Shown here in pieces: positions 46,061 through 56,541 of a stretch of DNA of 64,000 nucleotides. This DNA comes from Fulvia fulva (lineage: Eukaryota > Ascomycota > Dothideomycetes > Mycosphaerellales > Mycosphaerellaceae). Each line of letters begins with the position of its first letter. The first letter of the stretch is position 1. The stretch lies in the NCBI RefSeq assembly GCF_020509005.1, contig NC_063012.1, positions 2,046,001-2,110,000 of the forward strand. The letters are read 5' to 3'. Made by a program: the position numbers and the translations under genes. The notes beneath the pieces are model-generated. The model was given only the letters and a program-made list of their open reading frames with translations. It was not told where the DNA came from and did not search any database.

Positions 46061-46737
46061 GAGTCTCGGTCGTACGTAGTCGTAGTAGCGATACGTAGTC
46101 TATAATCGTATAGCTCGGCAATCTAAGGGCGGTAGAACTTAATAATACGGATAAGGCGTAAGATAGGGCGTAAACGTATTAATAACTTAGAATCGAATAA
46201 GTTCTACGAAGAAGAGAAGATAAGAAAGTCGCGAAGCCGCGATAAAGTAAACATCGAGGTTAGGGTCTAGGGTCCGGGCGCGCTAGCGTACTAGGTTACG
46301 TAATACTAAGTATAGCCTTACGAGGTGAACCGTAATAAGGGCGCCGACGATAGTACTAACGACCCCGCGAGAGAGTAGACTACGGCGACCCCGACCACGA
46401 TAGTAGCTATAAAGGGAGGACTAACCTAGAGCGACTAACGAGTTAGCGGTTTAGCGACTTAAGCTCTACCTAATAGGCGACCGGCTAACGGTAGGCGAGT
46501 CGGTTAGCTACTAATACTTTCTCTTAGTACTAGGTAGATTAGTACTCCGGGGCGGCTAACCGCTTAAGAGCTTACCGCTTCTAGTATAACGGATTGACCG
46601 ATAAGTAATAGAAAGAACTTACTAACCCCCGAAGAGGGTTTTACTCTATACTACGGTTTTCCCCTCTCTCTTCCTTAATAGTCCCTAGCCTCGTAGACTA
46701 TTTAGGAGCTAGATAGGCATTATAAATTTATTATTAT
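46061..46737. repeat. RIP-mutated DNA, no gene seen
   Basis: No frame or match elsewhere. CpA is somewhat less depleted than in neighbours. It ends in an AT-rich run with a ttattattattaa repeat just before fold-back repeat F. Confidence 0.4.
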
Positions 46738-47240
46738 TAACGTACTTTACTACCGAGCGGGCTATACTACCGAGCGGGCTACTTTTGCTAAGAACTATAA
46801 CGTACTTTACTACCGAGCGGGCTATACTACCGAGCGGGCTACTTTTACTAAGAACTATACTACTTCTACTTTAATTACGACGGTATCTTAATACGACGAC
46901 ATCCTATAGAATCGTTACTAGGAGGACAATTCCTCTTTAGATTCTTCGCTATCTAGCGAGTCTACTTAATAGGTGCGTACGTTATACCCCGACTCGCTAT
47001 ATCGCTTATAGCGTCGTAGCCTTAGTACTAGCCGAACACTATCTAGCGACTCTCTACTTACTTCCTACCTCCTAGTATCCTCTAGAGGTATTAATTGCGA
47101 CGCCCTATCGAAGGTTAGAGACCCTCTAGACTGAATATACTTACGCTTTCGTACTTTCCGCTATATAAGGGCCTCGTTAGACTTACGTAGCTTACTAATC
47201 TCGCTTTATATAAGAGCTATCTAATACGCTATCTCTCTAC
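46738..47240 (-). repeat. Dispersed repeat F, inverted arm with subterminal repeats
   Basis: The reverse complement of 22801-23240 with an extra 60-bp unit at its outer end. The inner 325 bp (46916-47240) form an inverted repeat with 47613-47937. The outer end carries four copies of ctaccgagcgggct. Confidence 0.65.
46741..46860 (+). repeat. Tandem 60-bp duplication in repeat F
   Basis: Units 46741-46800 and 46801-46860 differ at one internal base (ttttgcta against ttttacta, a TpG to TpA change) and at the last position. Each unit contains two ctaccgagcgggct sub-repeats. Confidence 0.85.
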
Positions 47241-47612
47241 TCCCTCTCTACTGCCCTATTAAACGACCTTCCTCTTTCTACTACGCCTTTCTAAACCCGT
47301 AACGACGCTCTAAGACGTAATGACACCTATTATAAACCCTATCTCGTCGAAGTTATAGGTATCCTAGTTAAGGATACTATACTTCTCCTTTATATTACGT
47401 ATAAGTAAGAACTACTTCTCGATAACGTCTAGATCTTCTATTAGGGCTCGCTAACGATCGTATCTACGTATTATACCCTTAGGAGTCGAAGATACTACGA
47501 ACTACAAAAGAATTCGACTCTTAATTAATACTAGTAACGAACAAAATACGTACCCGGGTAGGTTTATCGCTAAACTCGTTATAGGAACGGGTATATTAGC
47601 TTATAAAAGGGG
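47241..47612. other. Spacer between inverted F arms
   Basis: 372 bp with no ORF and no match elsewhere. It is the loop of the fold-back structure, or the internal part of a non-autonomous element. Confidence 0.45.
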
Positions 47613-47937
47613 GTAGAGAGATAGCGTATTAGATAGCTCTTATACAAAGCGAGATTAGTAAGCTACGTAAGTCTAACGAGGCCCTTATATAGCGGAAAGT
47701 ATAAAAGCGTAAGTATATTTAGTCTAGAGGGTCTCTAACCTTCGATAAGGCGTCGTAATTAATACCTCTAGAGGATACTAGGAGGTAGGAAGTAAGTAGA
47801 GAGTCGCTAGATAGTGTTCGGCTAGTACTAAGGCTACGACGCTATAAGCGATATAGCGAGTCGGGGTATAACGTACGTACCTATTAAGTAGACTTACTAG
47901 ATAGCGAAGAATCTAAGGAGGAATTGTCCTCCTAGTA
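47613..47937 (+). repeat. Dispersed repeat F, direct arm truncated by G2
   Basis: A copy of the first 310 or so bases of 22801-23240, preceded by gtagagagata. It ends exactly where the G2 LTR starts, so G2 appears to have inserted into it. Confidence 0.65.
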
Positions 47938-48122
47938 TAAGGGCGCGCGTACCGTAGGGTCTAAATAAGAGAGTTGTTATTCTACGAAGCTACGAAAGAG
48001 GAGCGTAAGGCGCGGCTAAGTTATAAAGTAAAGCTAAGCCGCGCTAACCCTATACGGAAGGTCCGCGGTTCACCCGGGCTAACGTAGCTATAGTAAGGGG
48101 TCGCGGGCTACCCGTAATAGTA
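47938..48122 (-). repeat. 3' LTR of gypsy element G2 (probable)
   Basis: About 185 bp bounded by repeat F on the left and a purine tract on the right (minus strand agaggggggg at 48132-48123). The ends read ta...ta, compatible with TG...CA after RIP. An internal hairpin gcgcggct/agccgcgc lies near 48010. The 5' LTR is not in the window, so the edges are inferred. Confidence 0.6.
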
Positions 48123-48132
48123 CCCCCCCTCT
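48123..48132 (-). promoter_or_regulatory. Polypurine tract of G2
   Basis: agaggggggg on the minus strand, directly before the LTR. It serves as the usual primer for plus-strand DNA synthesis. Confidence 0.6.
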
Positions 48133-51100
48133 TAAACCGCGTCTTAGTCCTCTAAGCGTTATCTATCTTATACGGCTACTTACCCGTACTACTCTATAAC
48201 CGTACGAAAGTCTAATTATCCTCTAATACCTTATTATCGTCTAGTAATATATCTCTATCTAGTCTATCTATAACTAGCCTATCCGCGACCGGCTCCCTTC
48301 GAGAAATACTTAGGGGGACCTAATTAGATAGAGCTACGAAGCCTATAGGCGTAGACAACTCCGGCCGGCTATAGTAAAAGTCTATAATAGCGGCGGCCGC
48401 GTGTTTAAATATGTTCTTAGCCGGTTACTAGGTCTTACTATCCTCCTTATTCTAATATCTAAGCCATTTTACCTTATACTAAGTGTCTACTTTACGCTTC
48501 TACCCCTTCTTTACTTTACCTACTCGCTTACGGGTATATATATCTAAGATCTTCTCTACCTTATATATATATAGGTATTACGACTATATTAGCGACTATA
48601 TCGGCTTCGGTAGTATTGGGCTCGATAGTTATCGGCGGTAGTAGTACTAGATACTAGCCTTCGAATAGTAGGAAGTCGGGATGATCGGCTCGCTAAAGTA
48701 ACGAGGTATAAAAGTAGTTATCGAGTCCTACTATAGCGTCCGATAATCTCAGTTTATATAAGAGCTTAGCTAGTATAACTTCTATAATCTAGTACGGACT
48801 AGCGTATCTTCTATCGAGCTTCTTAGATAGTCGAGTCGTACGGATGTTCTTAGTACTTAGGTATACCTAGTCGCCTACTTTATAGTCTAGCGGGATACTT
48901 CGGTAGCGGTTTACTACCTTAGCTTAGAGAGCTTATAACATCCGTATATTTTCTTAAAGGTGCTTATAAAGGTTATAAATCTAGCGTACGAAGGCTTTAG
49001 CCGATCGCGTATCTAGTCGCTAGAGAGTAGTTAGTCCTCCCTCTTTTCTAGCGCTTAGGTCTACGCGCTCTATAAACTTAGGGTTATAGCCTAAAGTAGC
49101 GTAGAATAGCGACATACTAGTAGTTTTAGAAAGGTAGTTATTAATCGCAAAATAAGCTAGATAAAGCTATTCTACCTAGTTATCTTATGCCTCGTTAGTA
49201 AATATATAGAGATACTATTCTATTACTTAGTCATTACGTTCCGACTGTCTAGCAGTTTCTAGGTAGTATAAAGAACTTAGCTTACGACTTGTATAAAGTA
49301 TCTTATCAAGTTTCTTCTAGAAGGTAGTAACCTATTGTTTGCCGCGGTCTGAAGTAATAGTATTAGGAAATCCGCGTCGGGAGAATATATACTTAAGGAA
49401 AAGTCTTGCCGTATTCTATATAGTTATCGCTCCGATCGGAATTAGCTCGACTTCCTTCGTTAGCCTATCTATTACGGTTATAATGTTATTATAGGTTATA
49501 CTATCGAGGGTACTATTAGGAATTCCGACTACGAAGTCTACCGCGATATACCTCTAAGGTCGGTCCGGTACTAAACGTAGGTATAATAATCTAGGTAGCT
49601 AGGAGTATAGAGATTTAGTCGTACGGTATATACGGCAATTCGCGGTATATCTACGTACTAATCTTACTAAGCTAGGCTAGTAGAATTCTCGTGCTACGAG
49701 TTTATAGGTTCGAGCTCGTCCTAGATATCCTACTACTAGAGCGTTATAATTTATTCTAATAAGCCGAGTCCGTAGGGCCTAGTTATTAGGTACCTATAGG
49801 TTCTAGCTATCGTACTAGTCTCGTATATATAATATGTTACTATCTACCTTATAGTACGTAGGGTATATCTTCGCCTTCTATAAGAGTAGAGGGATAGTAC
49901 TATCTTTCCGTAATATCTTAATTACCGCCTTAAGTTCTTAGTCTAGGGCGTAAGTAGTCGTTATACGGTACTTAAGTTTAGCTTCGACTTCGGCTTTATT
50001 CGTAGTCTATACTTCCTAAGCTAGTACTAGCTATGTTTATAGTACCTGTTCTAGTTCTAGAATAAACTCGATTGCTTTAGGATTTAGGGGAGTCGTCTCT
50101 TCTTCTTTAGGCGTATCTTCGATAGTAGCTCGTATAGAGTCGATCTTAAGGAATCGCTCTAGCGGAAGTAATGTCTAATACTAGTACTAATTTCTCGGAT
50201 CGTCCACCCCCTACGGAAGGTCCTAGCTACGTCTCGTTAGGCTATCTAGCTTCGTTCCTTATATACCTAGGCGGTATATAATCTAGAAGTTAAATTGTAA
50301 TAGAAATTCTACCTATCGCGCTTATCGGCAATTTAGCTACTTCGTAGTTATAAAATATTCGAGGTTCTTATAGTCTATAAACACTTTGACTAGATCGCCG
50401 TTCTCGTCTACTTCGTACGTAAGCTCCGGGCGCTACTCTTCGAATGCTTTAATAATCGCGAGGAGTTCCTTATCGTAGATCTTGTAATTATACTCTAAGG
50501 GGCTTAGCTTCTTCGAATAGAAAGCTATAGGATGTAATACTCCCTACTTATTATATTGTAAGAGCATACCTATATTAATAAAGTCTAAGGAGTTAGTCTT
50601 AACGACGGTCTATCTACCCGGTATATAGTATACTAGTATACCCGCCTTACTAAACGCTACTTTTAACGCCTCGAATGCCCTCTAGTAATTATTAGTCTAG
50701 TTGATTCTACGGTTCTTATGATTGCTAGGCCTATCTAACTTTATTAGGTTAGTTAATAGGGATGTAATACGAGAGAAGGCCTCGATAAACCTACGGTAGA
50801 AGTTCGCGAATCCTAGGAAGGCTTAGACATCCTTAAGATTAGTTAGTACTTCCTAGGTTTATATATATTCCAATTTCTCCGGGTCTATCTCGATGCCCTA
50901 GGGTATAATAATAAGGCCTAGATATTTTATACGTTCCTAGTAGAACTCGGACTTATCGATATTAATAGTAAGCCCGGCATCTCGTAGCTTAATTAATACC
51001 TTTCGTACGTATTCGACGTGTTCCTCTAGAGTGTCGCTAAAGATAAGGACGTTATCTAGATATACTAACATAAAGTTATCTAGATGTTCCTATAGAACCT

Positions 51101-51538
51101 TATTAATATACGACTAAAAGGTTACGGGTCCGTTATAGAGGCCGAACGGTAATACGAGGCATTTGTATATACCGTAGCGTATTACGAAAGCTATTAGCTA
51201 CTCGTACCCTTCCGCGATACGTAACTTATTAAAGGCTACTATAATATCTAGTTTCGTAAAGTACTTCTTTCCGTATATATAGTTAAGCGTTTCCTATATT
51301 GATAGAATAGGATAGCGATTCTTGATAGTAATAGCGTTTAGCCTACGGTAGTTAATATATACTCGTAGCCCTCCTCTAGGCTTTCTTACTACTAATACCG
51401 GTGCCGGTAACTAGCTTGTTTTCTAACCGGCCTTACGTACCTTGCCTTCTAAAGTATATTCGAGTAACTATTTCTTAACGGCTTTATTCTCCTTCTCGGC
51501 TAGTCCGTATAGCTTTCGGTATAGCGGTTCTTAAGATC
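48133..51538 (-). pseudogene. Gypsy G2 pol, 3' part: reverse transcriptase, RNase H, integrase, chromodomain (decayed)
   Basis: Sense order from 51538 downwards. RT has [20 protein letters not shown] near 51370, [15 protein letters not shown] near 51270 and YLDNVLIFS near 51055, where the catalytic second Asp is Asn. RNase H has [20 protein letters not shown] near 50470. Integrase lies about 49100-49600 with TSDRGKQ near 49345. A chromodomain near 48385-48580 reads YTIEKILDIY, later YKVKWLRY, then AKNIFKHAAAAI. Stops are TAG/TAA of the RIP type. It is a chromovirus pol, dead in this copy. Its 5' continuation is at 56542. Confidence 0.82.
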
Positions 51539-51552
51539 TACCGGATTTAATA
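51539..51552 (+). repeat. Target-site duplication of LINE C2, left copy
   Basis: taccggatttaata, repeated exactly at 56528-56541. Confidence 0.87.
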
Positions 51553-51730
51553 GATAGATAGATAGATTTGTCATTCCCCTGTTCTAGGACCCTATCCGGC
51601 CTATGTAGGTATATATCTATTGTTATGTACAAAGGGAAACCCGAATAGGTGAAAACCCTTCCCGCCCCCGACTACTCCTTGTCTAGATTAGCTTTCCCTC
51701 TGAACGTACGTAGTCTATGTCACTACCCCG

Positions 51731-54700
51731 TTAGCCCCCGCTCCTAGCCGGTCTCGTCGCGCTACGTCGTGTCCTCTCTTCCTACACTGCTCCTACTAGG
51801 CGGTACTGTTCTAGCCAGCCCTTCTCTAGTATCCAGTTCGTAATGCGCCGTAGGTCTTCAGCGTTGTTAAGAAGTGCCCTAATCGTCCGGTTCCTCGCCT
51901 ATGCTATCCACTCCCCCCTTCCTAGCGACCACCTCGGACAGACGAGGAGTGCGTGCCGTACGTTCTAGGAGCGATAGCCGTAGGGGCAGCTAGTATTCGT
52001 GTATCCTGGAACCTTCCTCCATAATAGGTACCCCTAGAGGCCGATGTGTTCGCTTCGTAGTTGGGTTGCTATGCTACTCTATGCCCTCGTAAGGCGGTAG
52101 TAGATGAGCTTCGGGGGGTACTTGACCGCGGATTTTGTAGCTGACCATTCCTTAGGTTGTCCCGCTGGCTAAGGGCGTCCACTATGCCCTACAACTTGGT
52201 TGTTCCACCTCTCTTTCCATAGTTGCTCTACAAACGATTTCTCACCTTCCTATTATGTTGCTAGCTGTTCGTCCCTTGCCCGGTAGTTCGGCTCGTTTCC
52301 GGGTCGAATGCCCTTGTACGCTAGTACTGATTCGCGGGCCCTTACGACTGCACTGGCGATGACCTTCTGTACTGGGTACTATGCCGACTTGCCTAAGTAG
52401 GAGGTCCGTAGTCCCTGGATGTATAGGTCGATCGGCGGTATAGCGGTCTCGTACTTAAGCATCCTCGTTAGTGTCGACTTATATGCCCCGGTGACCTTCC
52501 TTAGGCATTAGTTTTGGATCTTCGCTAGCGGCGCGACGAGTCCCTTCGATAGGCAGGCCCTCTCGCCTAAGGACCACACTTGGCTGCTATAGGTAAGGAC
52601 TGGCCGTACAATAGCCGTATATAGAAGTCGTGACTGCCGGAAGTCCGCCCCCTATATGGACGTAGTGAGCCTCTAGTATGATGCTATATTCTGTTTAGCT
52701 TTCCGTAATATTGCCTATACGTGCTTCCTCTACCGTAGCGCCGGGTCCACCTATAGTCCGAGGATCCTAAGCTGATTTGCCGGGTTAGTCGTGTGCCCCT
52801 GTATCTGGATAGAAGCTTGCATATTGTGGAACCGTGGCCGGCGCGTAAAGTGTATTAGATTGTACTTTTCTAGGGCAAACCGAGCCCCGTGCCTCCTAGC
52901 CTAGTCCTCGCAGATCTTGTGCTTCTCTTCTAGTAGCCTATAGTTCTCCTTAGTCGAGGAAGACCACGCTAGGATGTTTGTGTCGTCTACGAAGCCGCTC
53001 GCAGCGGTGTTCTAGGATTCTAGGGCTGGGAGTAGCGTCGCTATAAAGAAGAGGAACAGAATCGGTGCTAGCGTTAAGCCTTACGGGATTCTAGTGTGGA
53101 CTGCTTAAAATGGGCTTCTGTACTAGCCGACCAGGATCGACGTACTACGGTTTTGGAGGTAGGACCGTACGAAGTTGACAAGCCACTTAGGGAGTCCTTT
53201 CGACCTTAGGATGTAGAGAAGCCGCGGGTGTGACACGTAGTCGAAGGCTCCCGATATGTCTAGGCTAAGTAAGGAAGCCACCTTGTCCCTATTCTTATAC
53301 TAGATGGCCTTTACCTGAGAGGTGATAAGTTCTATCGCGGATAGCGTCGATCGCTGTGGGCGCGCACCCATCTGAGTGTCCGGGAGTAGGGAGTGTTCCT
53401 CTGCCGCCTCGGAGAGTCTCGTTACAACCAGCTTCTCAAGCGCCTTCCTAAGAGTGTTAAGGAGCGCAATTGGGCGGTACGACTTTACCTGCGTATAGTC
53501 TTCCTTCTACGGCTTGCGTAGGACCACTGTCGTCGATTGTTTAAAAGCTATCGGGTGGTATCCGGTCTGTAGGCAGGCGTTGAAGATCGCTGTAACTGCT
53601 AGGGCTAGTTGATCTCTACACTTCTTTAGTAGCTCGTTTGGGATCCCATCCGGCCCCGGGGCTTTCTTCGCCGGTAACTTCCTTAGCACAGCGGTAACTT
53701 CTCCCTCGGACACCTCCTATTAGACCGCGATACTAGGGGCTAGGGGAGTAGAGCTGTTTATGTCGCTTAGATCAGCCTCGACTAGGGGTGGGAAGAACTT
53801 GCTAGCTAGTAGACGCGCCTTGGCCTCGGGGTCGCTAACCGGGCCACTAGGCGATTGTAGCGCTGGGATAGAGAAGGAGGGGCCCTGTGTAGGGTCCTAT
53901 CGGGCCCATTTCGCTAGCTTCTACATCCTCTCTAGCTTGCCGGCGATTTCTTCCACTATAGCCCTCTAGCCGACTGCTTTCTCCCTCCGTATTATGGCTT
54001 TCTTCTGTTGGCATGCCTCCCTATATACGTTCCAGGCCTCCTCGCTATAGCTGCTCGTCCATACCCGGCGGGCTCTCCTTGCTTCTCTTACTACCGTAGT
54101 GCACTCCGGCGTCCAGTATAGTTTGGACTATGTCGTTGGTTAGGTAAGCGGAACGTGAAGTGAGGTCGCTTTTCTTATTTCGTCTGTCAACCCCTAGACT
54201 GCTTCGTCTATCTCGTCTTTACTGTTGTATTGCTGCTGCGCGATCTAGACTAGCCTCTTAGAGTCATCGAGGTACGCCTAGATGTTGGCCTAGTGGGCCT
54301 TTCCCCAGTTTGGCTTAGGGGTTCTCGCTAGTGTGCGTTGTATCTGTGTCGCAATAGAGGTCCTGACTGGCATGTGGTCTAACGACGCCTCGAGTTCATG
54401 TTCGATCCCACAGTAGGTTACCGTATAGTAGTGGCTATCTAAGATCCAGGAGAGGTCGATCGTGCCTTGGAGTCCCCCTCTCTTCTAGGTGCCTAGGTCC
54501 TTCGGGGTATTGAGGGCAATTGCGTTACTCGCCATCAAGTCGAGTACTTCGTCGGCTATAGGGTGCGGCTGTATAAGGCTTTCCTAGGAAGGGTAGTGTA
54601 TGTTGAAGTCTCCTACTACGATGTAGCACCCTTGTCTCTTGAGCGCACTGTCTAGGTGTCTGCAGACCCCTAGGTCGCGGCTAGACCTCGAGGCTGGCGG

Positions 54701-55042
54701 TTGTATATATAGGTTGTGTATCCAGGTACTACCCACGTGGAGGGAGGTAATATCGCCCCCGCCTTCTTCGTCTGCGTAGTACACTACCTCCTAGTCGGAT
54801 TCTAGTATGTCCTTGCTGACATAGAAGCACGTGCGGGGTCTGCCGTCGCCTCGTAGGCATGTCGTGTAGCCTAGTGACTTGCAGGTCGTTGGTCTCTTAT
54901 AGTGCGGGTTAATCCATAGCTCCTAGATTGCAAGGACGTGGTGGACGCGTAGGTCCGCCTCGTGTAGGAAATGGTTCTGGACTATATCCTTGCTATAGTT
55001 GACGTTATACTGGATGATACTAAGCGTGTCGAGGCTAGTCAT
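51731..55042 (-). pseudogene. LINE C2 ORF2: endonuclease - reverse transcriptase with nonsense codons
   Basis: ATG at 55042 overlaps the ORF1 stop (ATGACTAG). One 3312-nt frame runs to TAA at 51731. It opens with MTSLDTLSIIQYNVNYSKD. The endonuclease VVGDFNIHYPS lies near 54600, the RT start with KKAPGPDGIPNELL near 53650, FVDD near 52985, and the C-terminal zinc-binding segment near 51960. The pieces still open are 54584-54784 and 53507-53713. Small plus-strand frames such as 53760-53969, and its counterpart in C1 at 30972-31181, are antisense shadows. Confidence 0.83.
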
Positions 55043-56312
55043 CGGCATCGACAATCATTTCCTCTGTATCGTCCTATATCCTACTGCCCTGTGCGTCCTG
55101 GTCTACGCCTATCGGCTGTGTACTAAAGGGGAGCCGGGCCTAGTTAGATTCCCTCGCCGTAGCTAGCAGAGCACGTGGCCTCCCGTACGCCCTAGGCTAC
55201 GCATCCTTTACATCGTTCTCGGCCCTAGGGCGCTTGTGCCCGACCGCCGCTAGTTAGTTCCGGTGTGGGCTAGCCTTACGGTCGCCGTAGAATCTTGGGG
55301 CGACGGTTCTGTTTGTGATTGCCTTGTTTTTCGCTAGTTTCCGCTATAGGCATTCCGTACTATACGATAGGTGGTGCCCCGGACAGTTCGCGCACCGTCT
55401 CGTAGTCGATGTACAGTCCCTAGACATATAGTCTCCTACACAGTTCGAGCAGGCCTACTTGTTTGTGTACGTGTAGGTTTGGTGTCTATACTATTGGCAT
55501 TTGAAGCATTAGAGGACACGAAAGGATGAGGAGTGCTTTTCTACTGTCTTGAGGCTATATTGCTAGACTAGGCCTTGTTCTATCGCTAGATCCGCCGCTT
55601 TCGCGTCTTATAGCTATACTATTAGCGCCGAGGCCTTCTTGCCTTCTGGCCATTTCCTATAGAGCCAAGTCGCCTTCTGGATTGGAGAGTTAAGAGTGAC
55701 CGGGTTGTCCTCTTAGAGAGCGCGTAGGTGACCCTGGTTGGTTAGGTCAAACTCCTTAGGCATGTCGTGGACTAGGATCGTGAATTGTTTCGTTGAGACC
55801 TTCGCTAATGCCGCAACCTTAGATGCCTACTGTGGCTGTGCCTCTAGGTGCCTCCTAGCAGTAGCAGAGCTAGTATAGATCTATAGAGTGCCGTTGGACT
55901 GTTGGTTCACTGCGACCACCCCTGGTTGGTTGATTCGTTAGGCGAGCTCCTTGTTCGATAGCTTCGCAACTTCGGCCTGGTCTTCCTTTGCTACAATGCG
56001 GATCGTAACTGCATCGTGCGTTGGGCGGGGGCCTAGTATCGATGCCGCGACCGATGCCTAGCTATAGGGGTGTTGATTCCGGGTGGCCTTGCTAATCGCC
56101 TAGGACGTCGTCCTCATTTCTTGTTGCCCTCGGTGATACGACAGTACAAGCGCCGTGCGTAGCTAAGTGATCATTACCTGTAGAGACCGGTAAGGGAGCT
56201 GATCGTTAGTTTCTATGCTTTTTACGTCCTCTATAAGTTGCTACTAGTTGTCTTAGGGGGGCTTCGCCTATAGGGCCGTAGGCGCCGTTAGTGCCGTAGC
56301 CTAGGCTGCCAT
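55035..56312 (-). pseudogene. LINE C2 ORF1: zinc-knuckle protein with nonsense codons
   Basis: ATG 56312 to TAG 55037-55035, 425 codons in one frame, with several TAG/TAA, including the fourth codon. Knuckles lie near 55350-55510: CFKCQ.Y.H, CSNCVGDYMSRDC and CANCPGHHLSYSTEC are partly preserved. The length agrees with ORF1 of A (430) and B (421). Confidence 0.8.
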
Positions 56313-56527
56313 TGCCTAGGAGTTGCCTAATGTAGCTAGGCACCTCCGCGGCGTTTGGAGCTGAAGAAACAGGGTGAAGAGAGCTTCAAGCTGTCCAGAT
56401 TGAATGAGGTAGAACTCCCTCAGTCCTAGGGGCAGTGGCCTGCTTTTTATATCGTTGGAATGGCCTTGATAAGAGCTTTCGAATGTGTCGTGTTTTGGCG
56501 CAGAGATCGATGATTCCCTAGATCCGT

Positions 56528-56541
56528 TACCGGATTTAATA
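56528..56541 (+). repeat. Target-site duplication of LINE C2, right copy
   Basis: Identical to 51539-51552. Confidence 0.87.

Larger units (their letters stand above)
51553..56527 (-). mobile_element. LINE family C, copy C2, full length, partly RIP-mutated
   Basis: 4975 bp in minus orientation inside G2 pol, with 14-bp target duplications. It keeps many CpA/TpG sites, unlike C1 and C3, but nonsense codons break both ORFs. Sense order: leader 56527-56313, ORF1, ORF2, 3' UTR, TAGA tail (51553-51566). Confidence 0.9.

Noticed and set aside
46741..46860. CRISPR-like array
   Set aside because: It is a two-unit tandem duplication without unique spacers, in a eukaryotic repeat.
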